This document shows positions 1 through 6,092 of a stretch of DNA of 14,868 bases, piece by piece. How positions within the stretch are numbered: position 1 is the stretch's first letter; the number at the start of each line of letters is the position of its first letter. The position numbers and the translations under genes were made by a program. This DNA comes from Lachnospiraceae bacterium (GTDB lineage: Bacteria > Bacillota > Clostridia > Lachnospirales > Lachnospiraceae): positions 961 through 15,828 of the forward strand of contig JAHZHB010000079.1 in NCBI GenBank assembly GCA_019420465.1. Direction: 5' to 3'. The notes under the pieces are model-generated. The model had not been told where the DNA came from. It saw only the letters and a program-made list of their open reading frames with translations, and made no database searches.

Positions 1-54
1 AAGTATGTTGATGAAGTTATCAGACGTAAAGTTGGTAAGACTGGTAAGAAATAA
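1..54 (+). CDS. rplF: 50S ribosomal protein L6, C-terminal end (partial)
   Basis: Only the last 17 codons and the stop (TAA 52-54) are in the window, reading KYVDEVIRRKVGKTGKK. A lysine-rich tail of the form Y-x-E-V-x-R-R-K-x-G-K-T-G-K-K is typical of the L6 C-terminus. L6 is the gene normally found directly before rplR in the spc operon, and the next gene starts 17 bases downstream with its own ribosome binding site. L6 binds 23S rRNA near the factor-binding site of the large subunit. The rest of the gene lies upstream of the window. Confidence 0.85.
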   Translation, partial: KYVDEVIRRKVGKTGKK

Positions 55-71
55 ATAGGGAGGGTGTAAAT

Positions 72-440
72 ATGATTAGCAAAGCATCTAGAGCAGAAGC
101 TCGTCAGAAAAAGCATAGAAGATTACGTAATCATATCGTTGGTACTGCTGAGAGACCGCGTCTGGCAGTTTTCAGAAGCAACAACCATATGTATGCTCAG
201 ATCATCGATGATACAGTTGGTAACACCTTAGTTTCAGCTTCTACAAACCAGAAGGAAGTAAAAGCTGAGTTAGAGCACACCAATGATGTTGCAGCTGCAG
301 CATATCTGGGAACTGTTATCGGTAAGAAAGCAGTTGAAGCAGGTATCACATCTGTTGTTTTTGACAGAGGCGGATTTATATATCAGGGTAAGGTTAAAGC
401 ACTGGCAGATGCAGCCAGAGAAGCTGGACTGACATTCTAA
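72..440 (+). CDS. rplR: 50S ribosomal protein L18
   Basis: This 122-residue protein has the usual L18 length and layout. It has a basic N-terminus (residues 1-30, rich in Arg and Lys) and a beta core beginning RPRLAVFRSNNHMYAQIIDD. The C-terminus FDRGGFIYQGKVKALADAAR is the classic L18 ending. L18 carries 5S rRNA into the central protuberance of the large subunit, with L5. The ATG at 72 follows a GGGAGGGTG ribosome binding site at 58-66. It lies between rplF and rpsE in the standard spc operon order, with short gaps on both sides, so co-transcription is expected. Nothing is odd about it. Confidence 0.96.
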   Translation: MISKASRAEARQKKHRRLRNHIVGTAERPRLAVFRSNNHMYAQIIDDTVGNTLVSASTNQKEVKAELEHTNDVAAAAYLGTVIGKKAVEAGITSVVFDRGGFIYQGKVKALADAAREAGLTF

Positions 441-457
441 AGGGAGGAGAAGAACAC

Positions 458-967
458 ATGAAGAGAACAATCATTGATCCGGCTCAGTTCGAGCTGGAAG
501 ACAAATTAGTTGCCATCAAACGTGTTTCTAAAACCGTTAAGGGTGGACGTACCATGCGCTTCACTGCCTTAGTTGTTGTTGGTGACAACAATGGTCATGT
601 AGGTGCTGGCCTTGGTAAAGCAACTGAAATTCCGGAAGCTATCCGCAAAGGAAAAGAAGATGCTATGAAGAAACTGGTAGAGGTTGCCAGAGATGAGAAC
701 AACAGTATCACTCATGATATCGTAGGTGTATACGGTAGCTCCGAGGTTCTGTTAAAGAGAGCTCCGGAAGGTACTGGTATCATCGCCGGTGGTCCGGCCC
801 GTGCCGTAGTTGAGCTGGCAGGTATCAAGAATATCCGTACAAAATCTCTTGGTTCCAATAACAAACAGAACGTAGTACAGGCTACAATCAACGGACTTTC
901 CCAGTTAAAGACTCCGGAAGCTGTAGCTAAGCTTCGTGGAAAATCTGTTGATGAGATCTACGCATAG
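458..967 (+). CDS. rpsE: 30S ribosomal protein S5
   Basis: The protein has 169 residues. The N-terminal double-stranded-RNA-binding-like domain spans about residues 11-75 and includes KVVSKTVKGG-like (KRVSKTVKGGRTMRF) and GHVGAGLGKA segments. The C-terminal domain spans about 85-160 and includes the S5 signature around GTGIIAGGPARAVVELAGI. S5 sits at the mRNA entry side of the small subunit and affects decoding accuracy and helicase activity. A GGGAGGAG ribosome binding site (442-449) precedes the ATG with 8 bases of spacing. Its stop TAG (965-967) overlaps the ribosome binding site of rpmD, which suggests tight translational coupling. Confidence 0.97.
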   Translation: MKRTIIDPAQFELEDKLVAIKRVSKTVKGGRTMRFTALVVVGDNNGHVGAGLGKATEIPEAIRKGKEDAMKKLVEVARDENNSITHDIVGVYGSSEVLLKRAPEGTGIIAGGPARAVVELAGIKNIRTKSLGSNNKQNVVQATINGLSQLKTPEAVAKLRGKSVDEIYA

Positions 968-980
968 GAGGATATCATAA

Positions 981-1163
981 ATGGCAGATACATTAAAAGT
1001 TACATTAGTAAAATCACCGATCGGTGCAGTTCCGAAACACAAAAGAACCGTTGAGGCTCTGGGACTGAAGAAACTGAACAAGACTGTTGAGCTGCCGAAC
1101 AATGCAGCAACAAGAGGTATGATTCAGCAGGTTTCCTACATGCTTAAAGTAGAGGAAGCTTAA
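981..1163 (+). CDS. rpmD: 50S ribosomal protein L30
   Basis: This is a 60-residue protein, the normal short bacterial L30. It begins with the beta strand LKVTLVKSPIG and continues with K-HKRTVEALGLKKLNKTVELP, a segment characteristic of the family. It ends with the helix and strand RGMIQQVSYMLKVEE. L30 is a small 23S rRNA-binding protein of the large subunit. The ribosome binding site AGGAGG (966-971) overlaps the rpsE stop codon. The gene is in its standard place between rpsE and rplO. Confidence 0.96.
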   Translation: MADTLKVTLVKSPIGAVPKHKRTVEALGLKKLNKTVELPNNAATRGMIQQVSYMLKVEEA

Positions 1164-1191
1164 GATACTATAATTGCAAGGAGGTGCCAAC

Positions 1192-1632
1192 ATGGATTTA
1201 TCAAATTTAAGCCCGGCAGAGGGTTCCAAACACAGTGATGCTTTCCGCAGAGGCCGTGGACATGGTTCAGGAAACGGAAAGACAGCAGGCAAGGGACATA
1301 AGGGTCAGAAGGCTCGTTCCGGCGCTCCGAGACCTGGTTTCGAAGGTGGACAGATGCCTTTATACAGACGTCTGCCGAAGAGAGGTTTCACTAACAGAAA
1401 TACAAAAGAAATCGTCAGCATCAATGTAGATGTTCTGAACAGATTTGAGGATAATACAGAAGTAACAGTTGAACTGCTTCTGGAGAGCGGTGCTGTATCC
1501 GCAGTTAAAGATGGCGTTAAGATCCTTGGTAACGGTGAGCTGACCAAGAAGCTGAACGTAAAAGCAAATGCATTCAGTGCATCTGCTAAAGAAAAAATTG
1601 AAGCTGCAGGCGGTACTGTTGAGGTGATCTAA
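1192..1632 (+). CDS. rplO: 50S ribosomal protein L15
   Basis: The chosen start is ATG 1192, giving 146 residues, because AAGGAGG at 1178-1184 is correctly placed before it. An in-frame TTG at 1174 would add six residues but lies upstream of that ribosome binding site. The N-terminus MDLSNLSPAEGSKH and the long glycine- and basic-rich extension (about residues 18-45, with GRGHGSGNGKTAGKGHKGQ) are diagnostic of L15. That extension threads into 23S rRNA during late large-subunit assembly. The C-terminal domain ends AGGTVEVI. The stop codon overlaps the secY start by one base (TAATG), a clear sign of coupled translation. Confidence 0.96.
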   Translation: MDLSNLSPAEGSKHSDAFRRGRGHGSGNGKTAGKGHKGQKARSGAPRPGFEGGQMPLYRRLPKRGFTNRNTKEIVSINVDVLNRFEDNTEVTVELLLESGAVSAVKDGVKILGNGELTKKLNVKANAFSASAKEKIEAAGGTVEVI

Positions 1633-2945
1633 TGTTCGAGACACTCAGAAACGCATTTCGAATTAAAGAAATCAGACGCAGAATTTTCTATGTTCTGCTG
1701 ATGCTGGTAGTCGTACGTATCGGTACACAGCTGCCGGTTCCGGGTGTAAACAGTAATTTCTTTAAAGAGTGGTTTGAGAGCCAGACTGGTGATGCATTCA
1801 ATTTCCTGGATGCATTCACCGGTGGATCTTTCTCCTCATTTTCGATCTTCGCGTTAAATATTACACCCTACATTACATCTTCCATTATCATTCAGCTTCT
1901 GACCATTGCCATTCCGGCATTGGAAGAGATGCAGAAAGATGGTGAAGATGGACGTAAGAAACTGGTCGCAATCACCCGTTATGTGACAGTTGCACTGGCA
2001 CTGATGGAAGGTATTGCCATGACCATCGGTTTTGGTAACCAGGGTCTGATTACTGACATGAACTTCAGTAAAGTAGTAGTAGTAGTAGCTTCTCTGACAG
2101 CTGGTTCTGCGTTCCTGATGTGGGTTGGTGAGCAGATCAACGATAAGGGTATCGGTAATGGTATCTCTATCGTCCTGATCATTAACATTGTATCCCGTAT
2201 TCCGTCAGATCTTGTCAGCCTGTTTGAGACATTTGTTAAGGGTAAAACAATCGCCAGAGGTGCGCTTGCACTGCTGATCATCGCTGTGATCATCATAGCT
2301 ATGGTTGTTCTGGTTGTAGTGCTTAACGATGCTACCAGAAGAATTCCGGTACAGTATTCCAAAAAGATGCAGGGAAGAAAGACCTTTGGCGGTCAGTCTA
2401 CAAATATTCCGCTGAAAGTTAATACTGCAGGTGTTATGCCTGTCATCTTTGCATCCACGCTGATGTCTCTTCCGAATATCATTGCAAGTTTTGCTGGATA
2501 TCAGGGAACAGGTATCGGTTCCAAGATTTTGAATACGTTGAATTCCAACAACTGGTTCAGTCGGTCAAATCCGGTGTATTCTATCGGTCTGGTATTCTAC
2601 ATCGTACTGCTGATCTTCTTTGCTTATTTCTACACATCGATCACATTCAATCCGTTGGAAGTGGCCGACAATATGAAAAAGCAGGGTGGATTTATTCCGG
2701 GCATCCGTCCGGGCAAGCCGACAGTAGATTACCTGCAGAATGTATTGAATTACATCATCTTTATAGGTGCTGTTGGTCTGACGATCATTGCTGTTATTCC
2801 GTTCTTCTTTAACGGTGTATTTGGTGCAGATGTGTCCTTTGGTGGTACATCGATCATCATCGTAGTCAGTGTTGTACTGGAAACGATGAGCCAGATGGAG
2901 TCAATGATGCTCGTCAGAAATTACAGAGGATTTTTAAACGATTAA
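1632..2945 (+). CDS. secY: Protein translocase subunit SecY
   Basis: The protein has 437 residues, the usual SecY length. It begins with a basic cytoplasmic segment (FRIKEIRRRIFYVLLMLVVVRIG) and shows about ten hydrophobic membrane segments along its length. Recognisable family segments are GGSFSSFSIFALNITPYI (the TM2 region that forms the plug and gate), GNGISIVLIINIVSRIP, and IPVQYSKKMQGRKTFGG in the cytoplasmic loop before TM7. The latter loops contact SecA and the ribosome. SecY is the channel of the Sec translocon in the plasma membrane and works with SecE and SecG. The start overlaps the rplO stop; GAGGTGAT inside the end of rplO may serve as ribosome binding site. Confidence 0.97.
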   Translation: MFETLRNAFRIKEIRRRIFYVLLMLVVVRIGTQLPVPGVNSNFFKEWFESQTGDAFNFLDAFTGGSFSSFSIFALNITPYITSSIIIQLLTIAIPALEEMQKDGEDGRKKLVAITRYVTVALALMEGIAMTIGFGNQGLITDMNFSKVVVVVASLTAGSAFLMWVGEQINDKGIGNGISIVLIINIVSRIPSDLVSLFETFVKGKTIARGALALLIIAVIIIAMVVLVVVLNDATRRIPVQYSKKMQGRKTFGGQSTNIPLKVNTAGVMPVIFASTLMSLPNIIASFAGYQGTGIGSKILNTLNSNNWFSRSNPVYSIGLVFYIVLLIFFAYFYTSITFNPLEVADNMKKQGGFIPGIRPGKPTVDYLQNVLNYIIFIGAVGLTIIAVIPFFFNGVFGADVSFGGTSIIIVVSVVLETMSQMESMMLVRNYRGFLND

Positions 2946-2949
2946 TGAT

Positions 2950-2978
2950 AAGGTTGTGGTGGTTTCCATCACAACCTT
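2950..2978 (+). other. Strong hairpin in the secY-adk gap
   Basis: AAGGTTGTGGTGG pairs with CCATCACAACCTT across a TTT loop, giving 13 pairs with one G-T wobble. It starts five bases after the secY stop. No run of T follows, so it is not a standard intrinsic terminator. It more likely stabilises a 3' end or marks a processing site between secY and adk. Seen directly in the sequence; the function is inferred. Confidence 0.6.
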
Positions 2979-2991
2979 AACGTGTATATGT

Positions 2992-3015
2992 AAAAAAACA
3001 GACATTTTGTCTGTT
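2992..3015 (-). terminator. Possible minus-strand intrinsic terminator before adk
   Basis: AACAGACA and TGTCTGTT form a perfect 8-bp stem with a TTT loop (2997-3015). On the + strand it is preceded by seven A (2992-2998). Read on the minus strand, this is a hairpin followed by a T tract, which is the form of an intrinsic terminator. On the + strand it is followed by A-rich sequence, so it should not stop transcription into adk. It would stop antisense transcripts that start within adk or beyond. Confidence 0.45.
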
Positions 3016-3048
3016 AAAGAAAATAAAATAATGTAAAGGAGAGGTACT

Positions 3049-3693
3049 ATGAAGCTTATCATGCTGGGAGCACCTGGTGCCGGTAAAGGTACACAGGCAA
3101 AGAGAATCGCGGCCAAATACGGTATTCCGCACATCTCCACTGGAGATATTTTCCGTGCAAATATCAAAAATGGTACTGAACTTGGCAAAAAGGCACAGAC
3201 CTATATGGATCAGGGACTGCTTGTTCCGGATGAACTGGTTTGTGACCTGGTCGTTGACCGTATTCAGCAGAGTGACTGCGAGAAAGGATATGTACTGGAT
3301 GGCTTTCCGCGTACGATCCCGCAGGCTGAGGCTCTGACAGCGGCGCTCAACAAGCTGGGTACAAGTATCGATTACGCGATCAATGTGGAAGTTCCGGATG
3401 AAAATATCCTCAAACGTATGGGTGGCCGTCGTGCCTGCCTGTCCTGTGGTGCAACATACCATATCGAGTTCAATCCGACAAAGAAGGAAGGAATCTGCGA
3501 TGCATGTGGTGCCGAGACAGTGCTGCGTGACGATGATAAACCGGAGACAGTACAGAAGCGTCTTGATGTTTACCATGAGCAGACACAGCCGCTGATCGAC
3601 TACTATACCAAGGCTGGTAAGCTTGCTGAAGTTGACGGTACTCAGAACATGGACGATGTGTTCGCCGCCATCGTAGACCTGTTAGGTGAATGA
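3049..3693 (+). CDS. adk: Adenylate kinase, zinc-lid type
   Basis: The 214-residue protein catalyses ATP + AMP = 2 ADP in the cytoplasm. The P-loop GAPGAGKGT is at residues 7-15, the AMP-binding segment STGDIFR at 30-36 and DGFPRT at 84-89. The lid domain carries four cysteines (C130, C133, C150, C153) in two C-x2-C pairs, the zinc-binding lid common in Gram-positive bacteria. The C-terminal part has the expected R-L-D-V-Y segment. The ribosome binding site AAAGGAGAGG (3036-3045) lies just before ATG 3049. The gene follows secY and precedes map, as in most Firmicutes, although 103 bases with two hairpins separate it from secY. Confidence 0.97.
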   Translation: MKLIMLGAPGAGKGTQAKRIAAKYGIPHISTGDIFRANIKNGTELGKKAQTYMDQGLLVPDELVCDLVVDRIQQSDCEKGYVLDGFPRTIPQAEALTAALNKLGTSIDYAINVEVPDENILKRMGGRRACLSCGATYHIEFNPTKKEGICDACGAETVLRDDDKPETVQKRLDVYHEQTQPLIDYYTKAGKLAEVDGTQNMDDVFAAIVDLLGE

Positions 3694-3694
3694 T

Positions 3695-4453
3695 ATGTCT
3701 GTGACTATTAAAACTGCCAGAGAAATCGAACTGATGAGAGAATCCTGCCGACTGCTTGAAATCGTGCACAACGAACTTGCAGAGATCATCAAACCGGGTA
3801 TCTCCACACTGGAGATCGATCGTTTCGGTGAACACCGCATCCGTGCGCTCGGTGGTATTCCGAATTTCAAGAATTACAGCGGATATCCTGCATCAATTTG
3901 TGTATCAGTCAATGACGAAGTAGTACATGGTATTCCGAATAAACACCGTATCCTTCAGGAGGGCGATATCGTCAGTCTGGACGCTGGTCTGATCTACAAG
4001 GGTTATCATTCTGATGCTGCCAGAACGTATGGTGTTGGCCAGGTAAGTCCGGAAGCACAGAAGCTGATGGATGTAACCAAACAGAGTTTCTTTGAGGGAA
4101 TCAAGTTTGCCAAGGCAGGAAATCATCTGCATGATATTTCCAATGCAATCGGCAACTATGCCCAGAGTTTTGGCTATGGTGTTGTCCGTGATCTTGTTGG
4201 TCATGGTATCGGTACCAGCCTGCATGAGGATCCGCAGATCCCGAATTTCCCGCAGAAGACGAAGGGTATTCGTCTGCAGCCGGGTATGACACTGGCGATC
4301 GAGCCGATGATCACGATGGGCCGTCCGGAAGTATGCTGGATGGATGACGACTGGACAGTCGTTACCGAGGATGAATCATGGGCTGCACATTATGAAAATA
4401 CGGTGCTGATCACAGAGGGAGAACCGGAGATTCTGACGCTTACACAAAAATAA
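3695..4453 (+). CDS. map: Methionine aminopeptidase, type I
   Basis: The enzyme removes the initiator methionine from new proteins at the ribosome exit. The chosen ATG 3695 gives 252 residues beginning MSVTIKTAREIELMRE, and it starts one base after the adk stop, so translation is probably coupled. AGGTG at 3684-3688 is a weak ribosome binding site. A GTG at 3686 in the same frame would overlap that site and is less likely. All five metal ligands are present: D96 (SLDAG), D107 (HSDAART), H170 (VGHGIG), E203 (AIEPM) and E234 (HYENT). H79 (VVHGIP) and H177 match the substrate-side histidines. The length and lack of a zinc-finger extension fit the standard bacterial type Ia enzyme. Confidence 0.96.
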   Translation: MSVTIKTAREIELMRESCRLLEIVHNELAEIIKPGISTLEIDRFGEHRIRALGGIPNFKNYSGYPASICVSVNDEVVHGIPNKHRILQEGDIVSLDAGLIYKGYHSDAARTYGVGQVSPEAQKLMDVTKQSFFEGIKFAKAGNHLHDISNAIGNYAQSFGYGVVRDLVGHGIGTSLHEDPQIPNFPQKTKGIRLQPGMTLAIEPMITMGRPEVCWMDDDWTVVTEDESWAAHYENTVLITEGEPEILTLTQK

Positions 4454-4465
4454 TTGGAGGTTTCT

Positions 4466-4684
4466 ATGTCTAAAACAGATGTCATTGAAGTAGAAGGTAC
4501 AGTTCTGGAGAAGCTGCCGAATGCGATGTTCAAGGTTGAGCTGGAGAACAAGCATGTGGTACTGGCACATATCAGTGGTAAGCTGAGAATGAACTTTATC
4601 CGTATCCTGCCGGGAGATAAAGTTACGCTGGAGCTGAGTCCTTATGATCTGACTAAGGGACGTATTATCTGGAGAGATAAATAA
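4466..4684 (+). CDS. infA: Translation initiation factor IF-1
   Basis: From ATG 4466 the product is 72 residues, exactly the usual IF-1 length. It is a single S1-like OB fold reading MSKTDVIEVEGTVLEKLPN, then HVVLAHISGKLRMNFIRILPGD and ending DLTKGRIIWRDK. IF-1 binds the A site of the 30S subunit during initiation. TTGGAGG (4454-4460) is the ribosome binding site; the TTG within it would give a four-residue longer form and is rejected. It is the last gene of the upstream operon here, since a strong terminator follows. In most Firmicutes rpmJ would follow directly. No KOW-type ribosomal protein gene lies between map and infA, unlike in some relatives. Confidence 0.97.
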   Translation: MSKTDVIEVEGTVLEKLPNAMFKVELENKHVVLAHISGKLRMNFIRILPGDKVTLELSPYDLTKGRIIWRDK

Positions 4685-4702
4685 GATAGTTGTATTGCGA
4701 AT

Positions 4703-4737
4703 GGGACGGACGAGACTTTGTCCGTCCTGTTTCTTTT
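4703..4737 (+). terminator. Intrinsic terminator after infA
   Basis: GGACGGAC (4704-4711) and GTCCGTCC (4720-4727) form a perfect 8-bp GC-rich stem with an 8-base loop, followed by TGTTTCTTTT. It begins 19 bases after the infA stop and ends the spc operon. The palindromic element starts about 10 bases after its T tract. Confidence 0.88.
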
Positions 4738-4746
4738 AGGGCGGAC

Positions 4747-4954
4747 GGGCTGCCGCCTGGTCCGGTTCCTGCTGTATATCGGTTTTCAAACAAGTGCAAC
4801 GCTTTGGTGAACTAACGCCTAACTGCGACTAGCACGCTCGCTGAAGCGGGCTCGCGTGCAAGTCTTTGTAAGGCGTGGATTTCACCAAAGCTAAGAGCGC
4901 ACTTTGATCGTTTGAAAACCGATATACAGCAGAAACCGGACCAGGCGGCAGCCC
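4747..4954 (+). repeat. Long palindromic element, copy 1
   Basis: This 208-base segment can fold into one very long hairpin. The outer arms (4747-4791 and 4910-4954) are complementary over 45 bp with one mismatch. The core (4792-4909) contains, from outside in: AAGTGC/GCACTT (4792-4797 with 4899-4904); a 10-bp stem GCTTTGGTGA/TCACCAAAGC (4801-4810 with 4882-4891); CGCCT/AGGCG (4816-4820 with 4871-4875); and the apical stem GACTaGCACGC/GCGTGCaAGTC (4827-4837 with 4854-4864). A T-rich stretch (TGTTTTTG) follows the right arm. A second copy with the same core lies at 13953-14193. There is no coding potential consistent with a gene. It may be a structured RNA, or a DNA hairpin element such as a small mobile palindrome; I cannot assign it to a known family. 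Confidence 0.85.
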
Positions 4955-4973
4955 TGTTTTTGTGTGTAGCGGT

Positions 4974-5003
4974 TTGACAAAGAGTATGGTATGATGATAG
5001 AAA
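4974..5003 (+). promoter_or_regulatory. Candidate promoter for nat
   Basis: TTGACA (4974-4979) is a perfect -35 box. TAGAAA (4998-5003) is a moderate -10 box at 18 bases spacing. TATGAT (4990-4995) with an upstream TGG could instead act as an extended -10. It begins 19 bases after the palindrome and ends 34 bases before the nat start. Confidence 0.6.
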
Positions 5004-5037
5004 ATGTATGACATAGAATGAATTGGGGGATTTGAAT

Positions 5038-5826
5038 ATGTACGACATTATATATGAAGAGTTATCTCAAACCGAAATCAGAAATTACCTGGAACGTATA
5101 GGTTTTGACGGAACACCGGAGGTGTCAAAGGCGTGTCTGGACGAGCTTGTGTATCTGCATCAGTGTCATGTGCCCTTTGAATGTCTGGATACATATCAGA
5201 CGGATGTGATGATCCAGCTGGATAAGGACAGTCTGTATGACAAGATCGTGACGAGACATCGCGGGGGATTCTGTTTTGAGCTGAACGGGCTGTTCTGTCT
5301 GCTGCTTCGGGGGCTTGGGTTTGATGCGTATTCGGTGATGTGCCGTGTGGTAGCGAACAGGACGGTGCTTGGTAATATTTCTCACAGAGCTACGTTGGTG
5401 ACATTAGAGGGAAAACAGTATCTGGTGGATGTAGGGTTTGGTGGGCCGATGGCGGCTTTTGCGGTGGAACTTTCAGAAGATCGACAGTCGGGACATGGGG
5501 AAACCTACTGGGTGGAGGATGCACCGGGCGGATGGCATCTGATGTGCAGGCTGGATGAGAACGGAGAGCGAAAGGCGACGATCCTGTTTCATACGGCGGT
5601 GCTGGTACCGAATGATTTTTCAGCGTTCTGTACGGCTATGCTTTTGAATCCGGAGTGCGTTTTCCATACCAGACGCACGGTAAATCGACGTACAGCGGAC
5701 GGAAATATCGGAATTGAGAACAATATTTTGTCGATTCGTGACAAAAATGGAAAGACGGAACGCGAATTTTCAGAAAATGAGTTCCCTGAGATATTACGTT
5801 CACAATTCGAAATGGAAATTAGGTAA
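5038..5826 (+). CDS. nat: Arylamine N-acetyltransferase
   Basis: The 262-residue protein has the catalytic triad of the family: C79 in RHRGGFCFELNGLF (residues 73-86), H116 in ISHRATLVT and D131 in LVDVGFGGP. The N-terminal helical part contains YLERIGF and a VPFECLD segment, also typical. These enzymes transfer an acetyl group from acetyl-CoA to arylamines and hydrazines, or make N- or O-acyl products in secondary metabolism; the actual substrate cannot be read from the sequence. The ATG at 5038 follows GGGGGA (5025-5030); an in-frame TTG at 5023 is less likely. The gene stands alone between a palindromic element and the rpmJ promoter. Its codons (many GGA, CGG, ACG, GTG) are unlike those of the ribosomal genes around it. 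No terminator is visible after it, so read-through into rpmJ is possible. Confidence 0.93.
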   Translation: MYDIIYEELSQTEIRNYLERIGFDGTPEVSKACLDELVYLHQCHVPFECLDTYQTDVMIQLDKDSLYDKIVTRHRGGFCFELNGLFCLLLRGLGFDAYSVMCRVVANRTVLGNISHRATLVTLEGKQYLVDVGFGGPMAAFAVELSEDRQSGHGETYWVEDAPGGWHLMCRLDENGERKATILFHTAVLVPNDFSAFCTAMLLNPECVFHTRRTVNRRTADGNIGIENNILSIRDKNGKTEREFSENEFPEILRSQFEMEIR

Positions 5827-5867
5827 AAAATAATCAAAAAAAATAGTGAAAAATTAACAAAAATTAC

Positions 5868-5896
5868 TTGCATAATGTGAGACCTTCTGCTATACT
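5868..5896 (+). promoter_or_regulatory. Strong promoter of the alpha (rpmJ-rplQ) operon
   Basis: TTGCAT (5868-5873), 17 bases, TATACT (5891-5896) is a good sigma-A type promoter, with AT-rich sequence just upstream (5827-5867). Transcription should begin near 5903. A 12-base inverted repeat with one mismatch (GAGACCTTCTGC at 5879-5890, GCAGGAGGTCTC at 5922-5933) spans the -10 box and start site. This promoter explains how rpmJ and the alpha operon are transcribed although infA ends in a terminator. Confidence 0.85.
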
Positions 5897-5978
5897 AACT
5901 ATCGGACTTTTCTGCCCGATGGCAGGAGGTCTCAAATTATAATGCCCAAGAGAGGTAATACGTGAAAGGAGGATTCCA

Positions 5979-6092
5979 ATGAAGGTAAGATCATCTGTTA
6001 AACCGATTTGTGACAAATGTAAAGTCATCAAGAGAAAAGGAAGTATCAGAATTATCTGTGAGAATCCAAAGCACAAACAGAGACAGGGTTGA
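5979..6092 (+). CDS. rpmJ: 50S ribosomal protein L36
   Basis: The 37-codon reading frame gives MKVRSSVKPICDKCKVIKRK followed by a tail ending KHKQRQG. Zinc ligands C11, C14, C27 and H32 form the L36 zinc ribbon, so this is the zinc-binding form. L36 is the smallest large-subunit protein and binds 23S rRNA late in assembly. The length of 37 residues is exact for the family. AAGGAGG (5966-5972) is a strong ribosome binding site with six bases of spacing. It is the first real gene of the alpha operon here, behind its own promoter and about 76 bases of leader. Confidence 0.96.
   Translation: MKVRSSVKPICDKCKVIKRKGSIRIICENPKHKQRQG

Noticed and set aside
1174..1191. TTG start for rplO
   Set aside because: The extra residues are encoded by the ribosome binding site itself; the ATG at 1192 gives the normal L15 N-terminus.
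3001..3040. Separate promoter for adk
   Set aside because: TAAAAT at 3024-3029 has no acceptable -35 box at 16-18 bases.
4747..4954. The palindrome as an insertion sequence with terminal repeats
   Set aside because: The core of about 118 bases has no room for a transposase and no target duplication is visible; a small non-autonomous element remains possible but is not shown.
4812..5048. Minus-strand open frame across the palindrome and the nat promoter region
   Set aside because: It runs through an inverted repeat and a promoter, resembles no protein family, and has no ribosome binding site in a sensible place.
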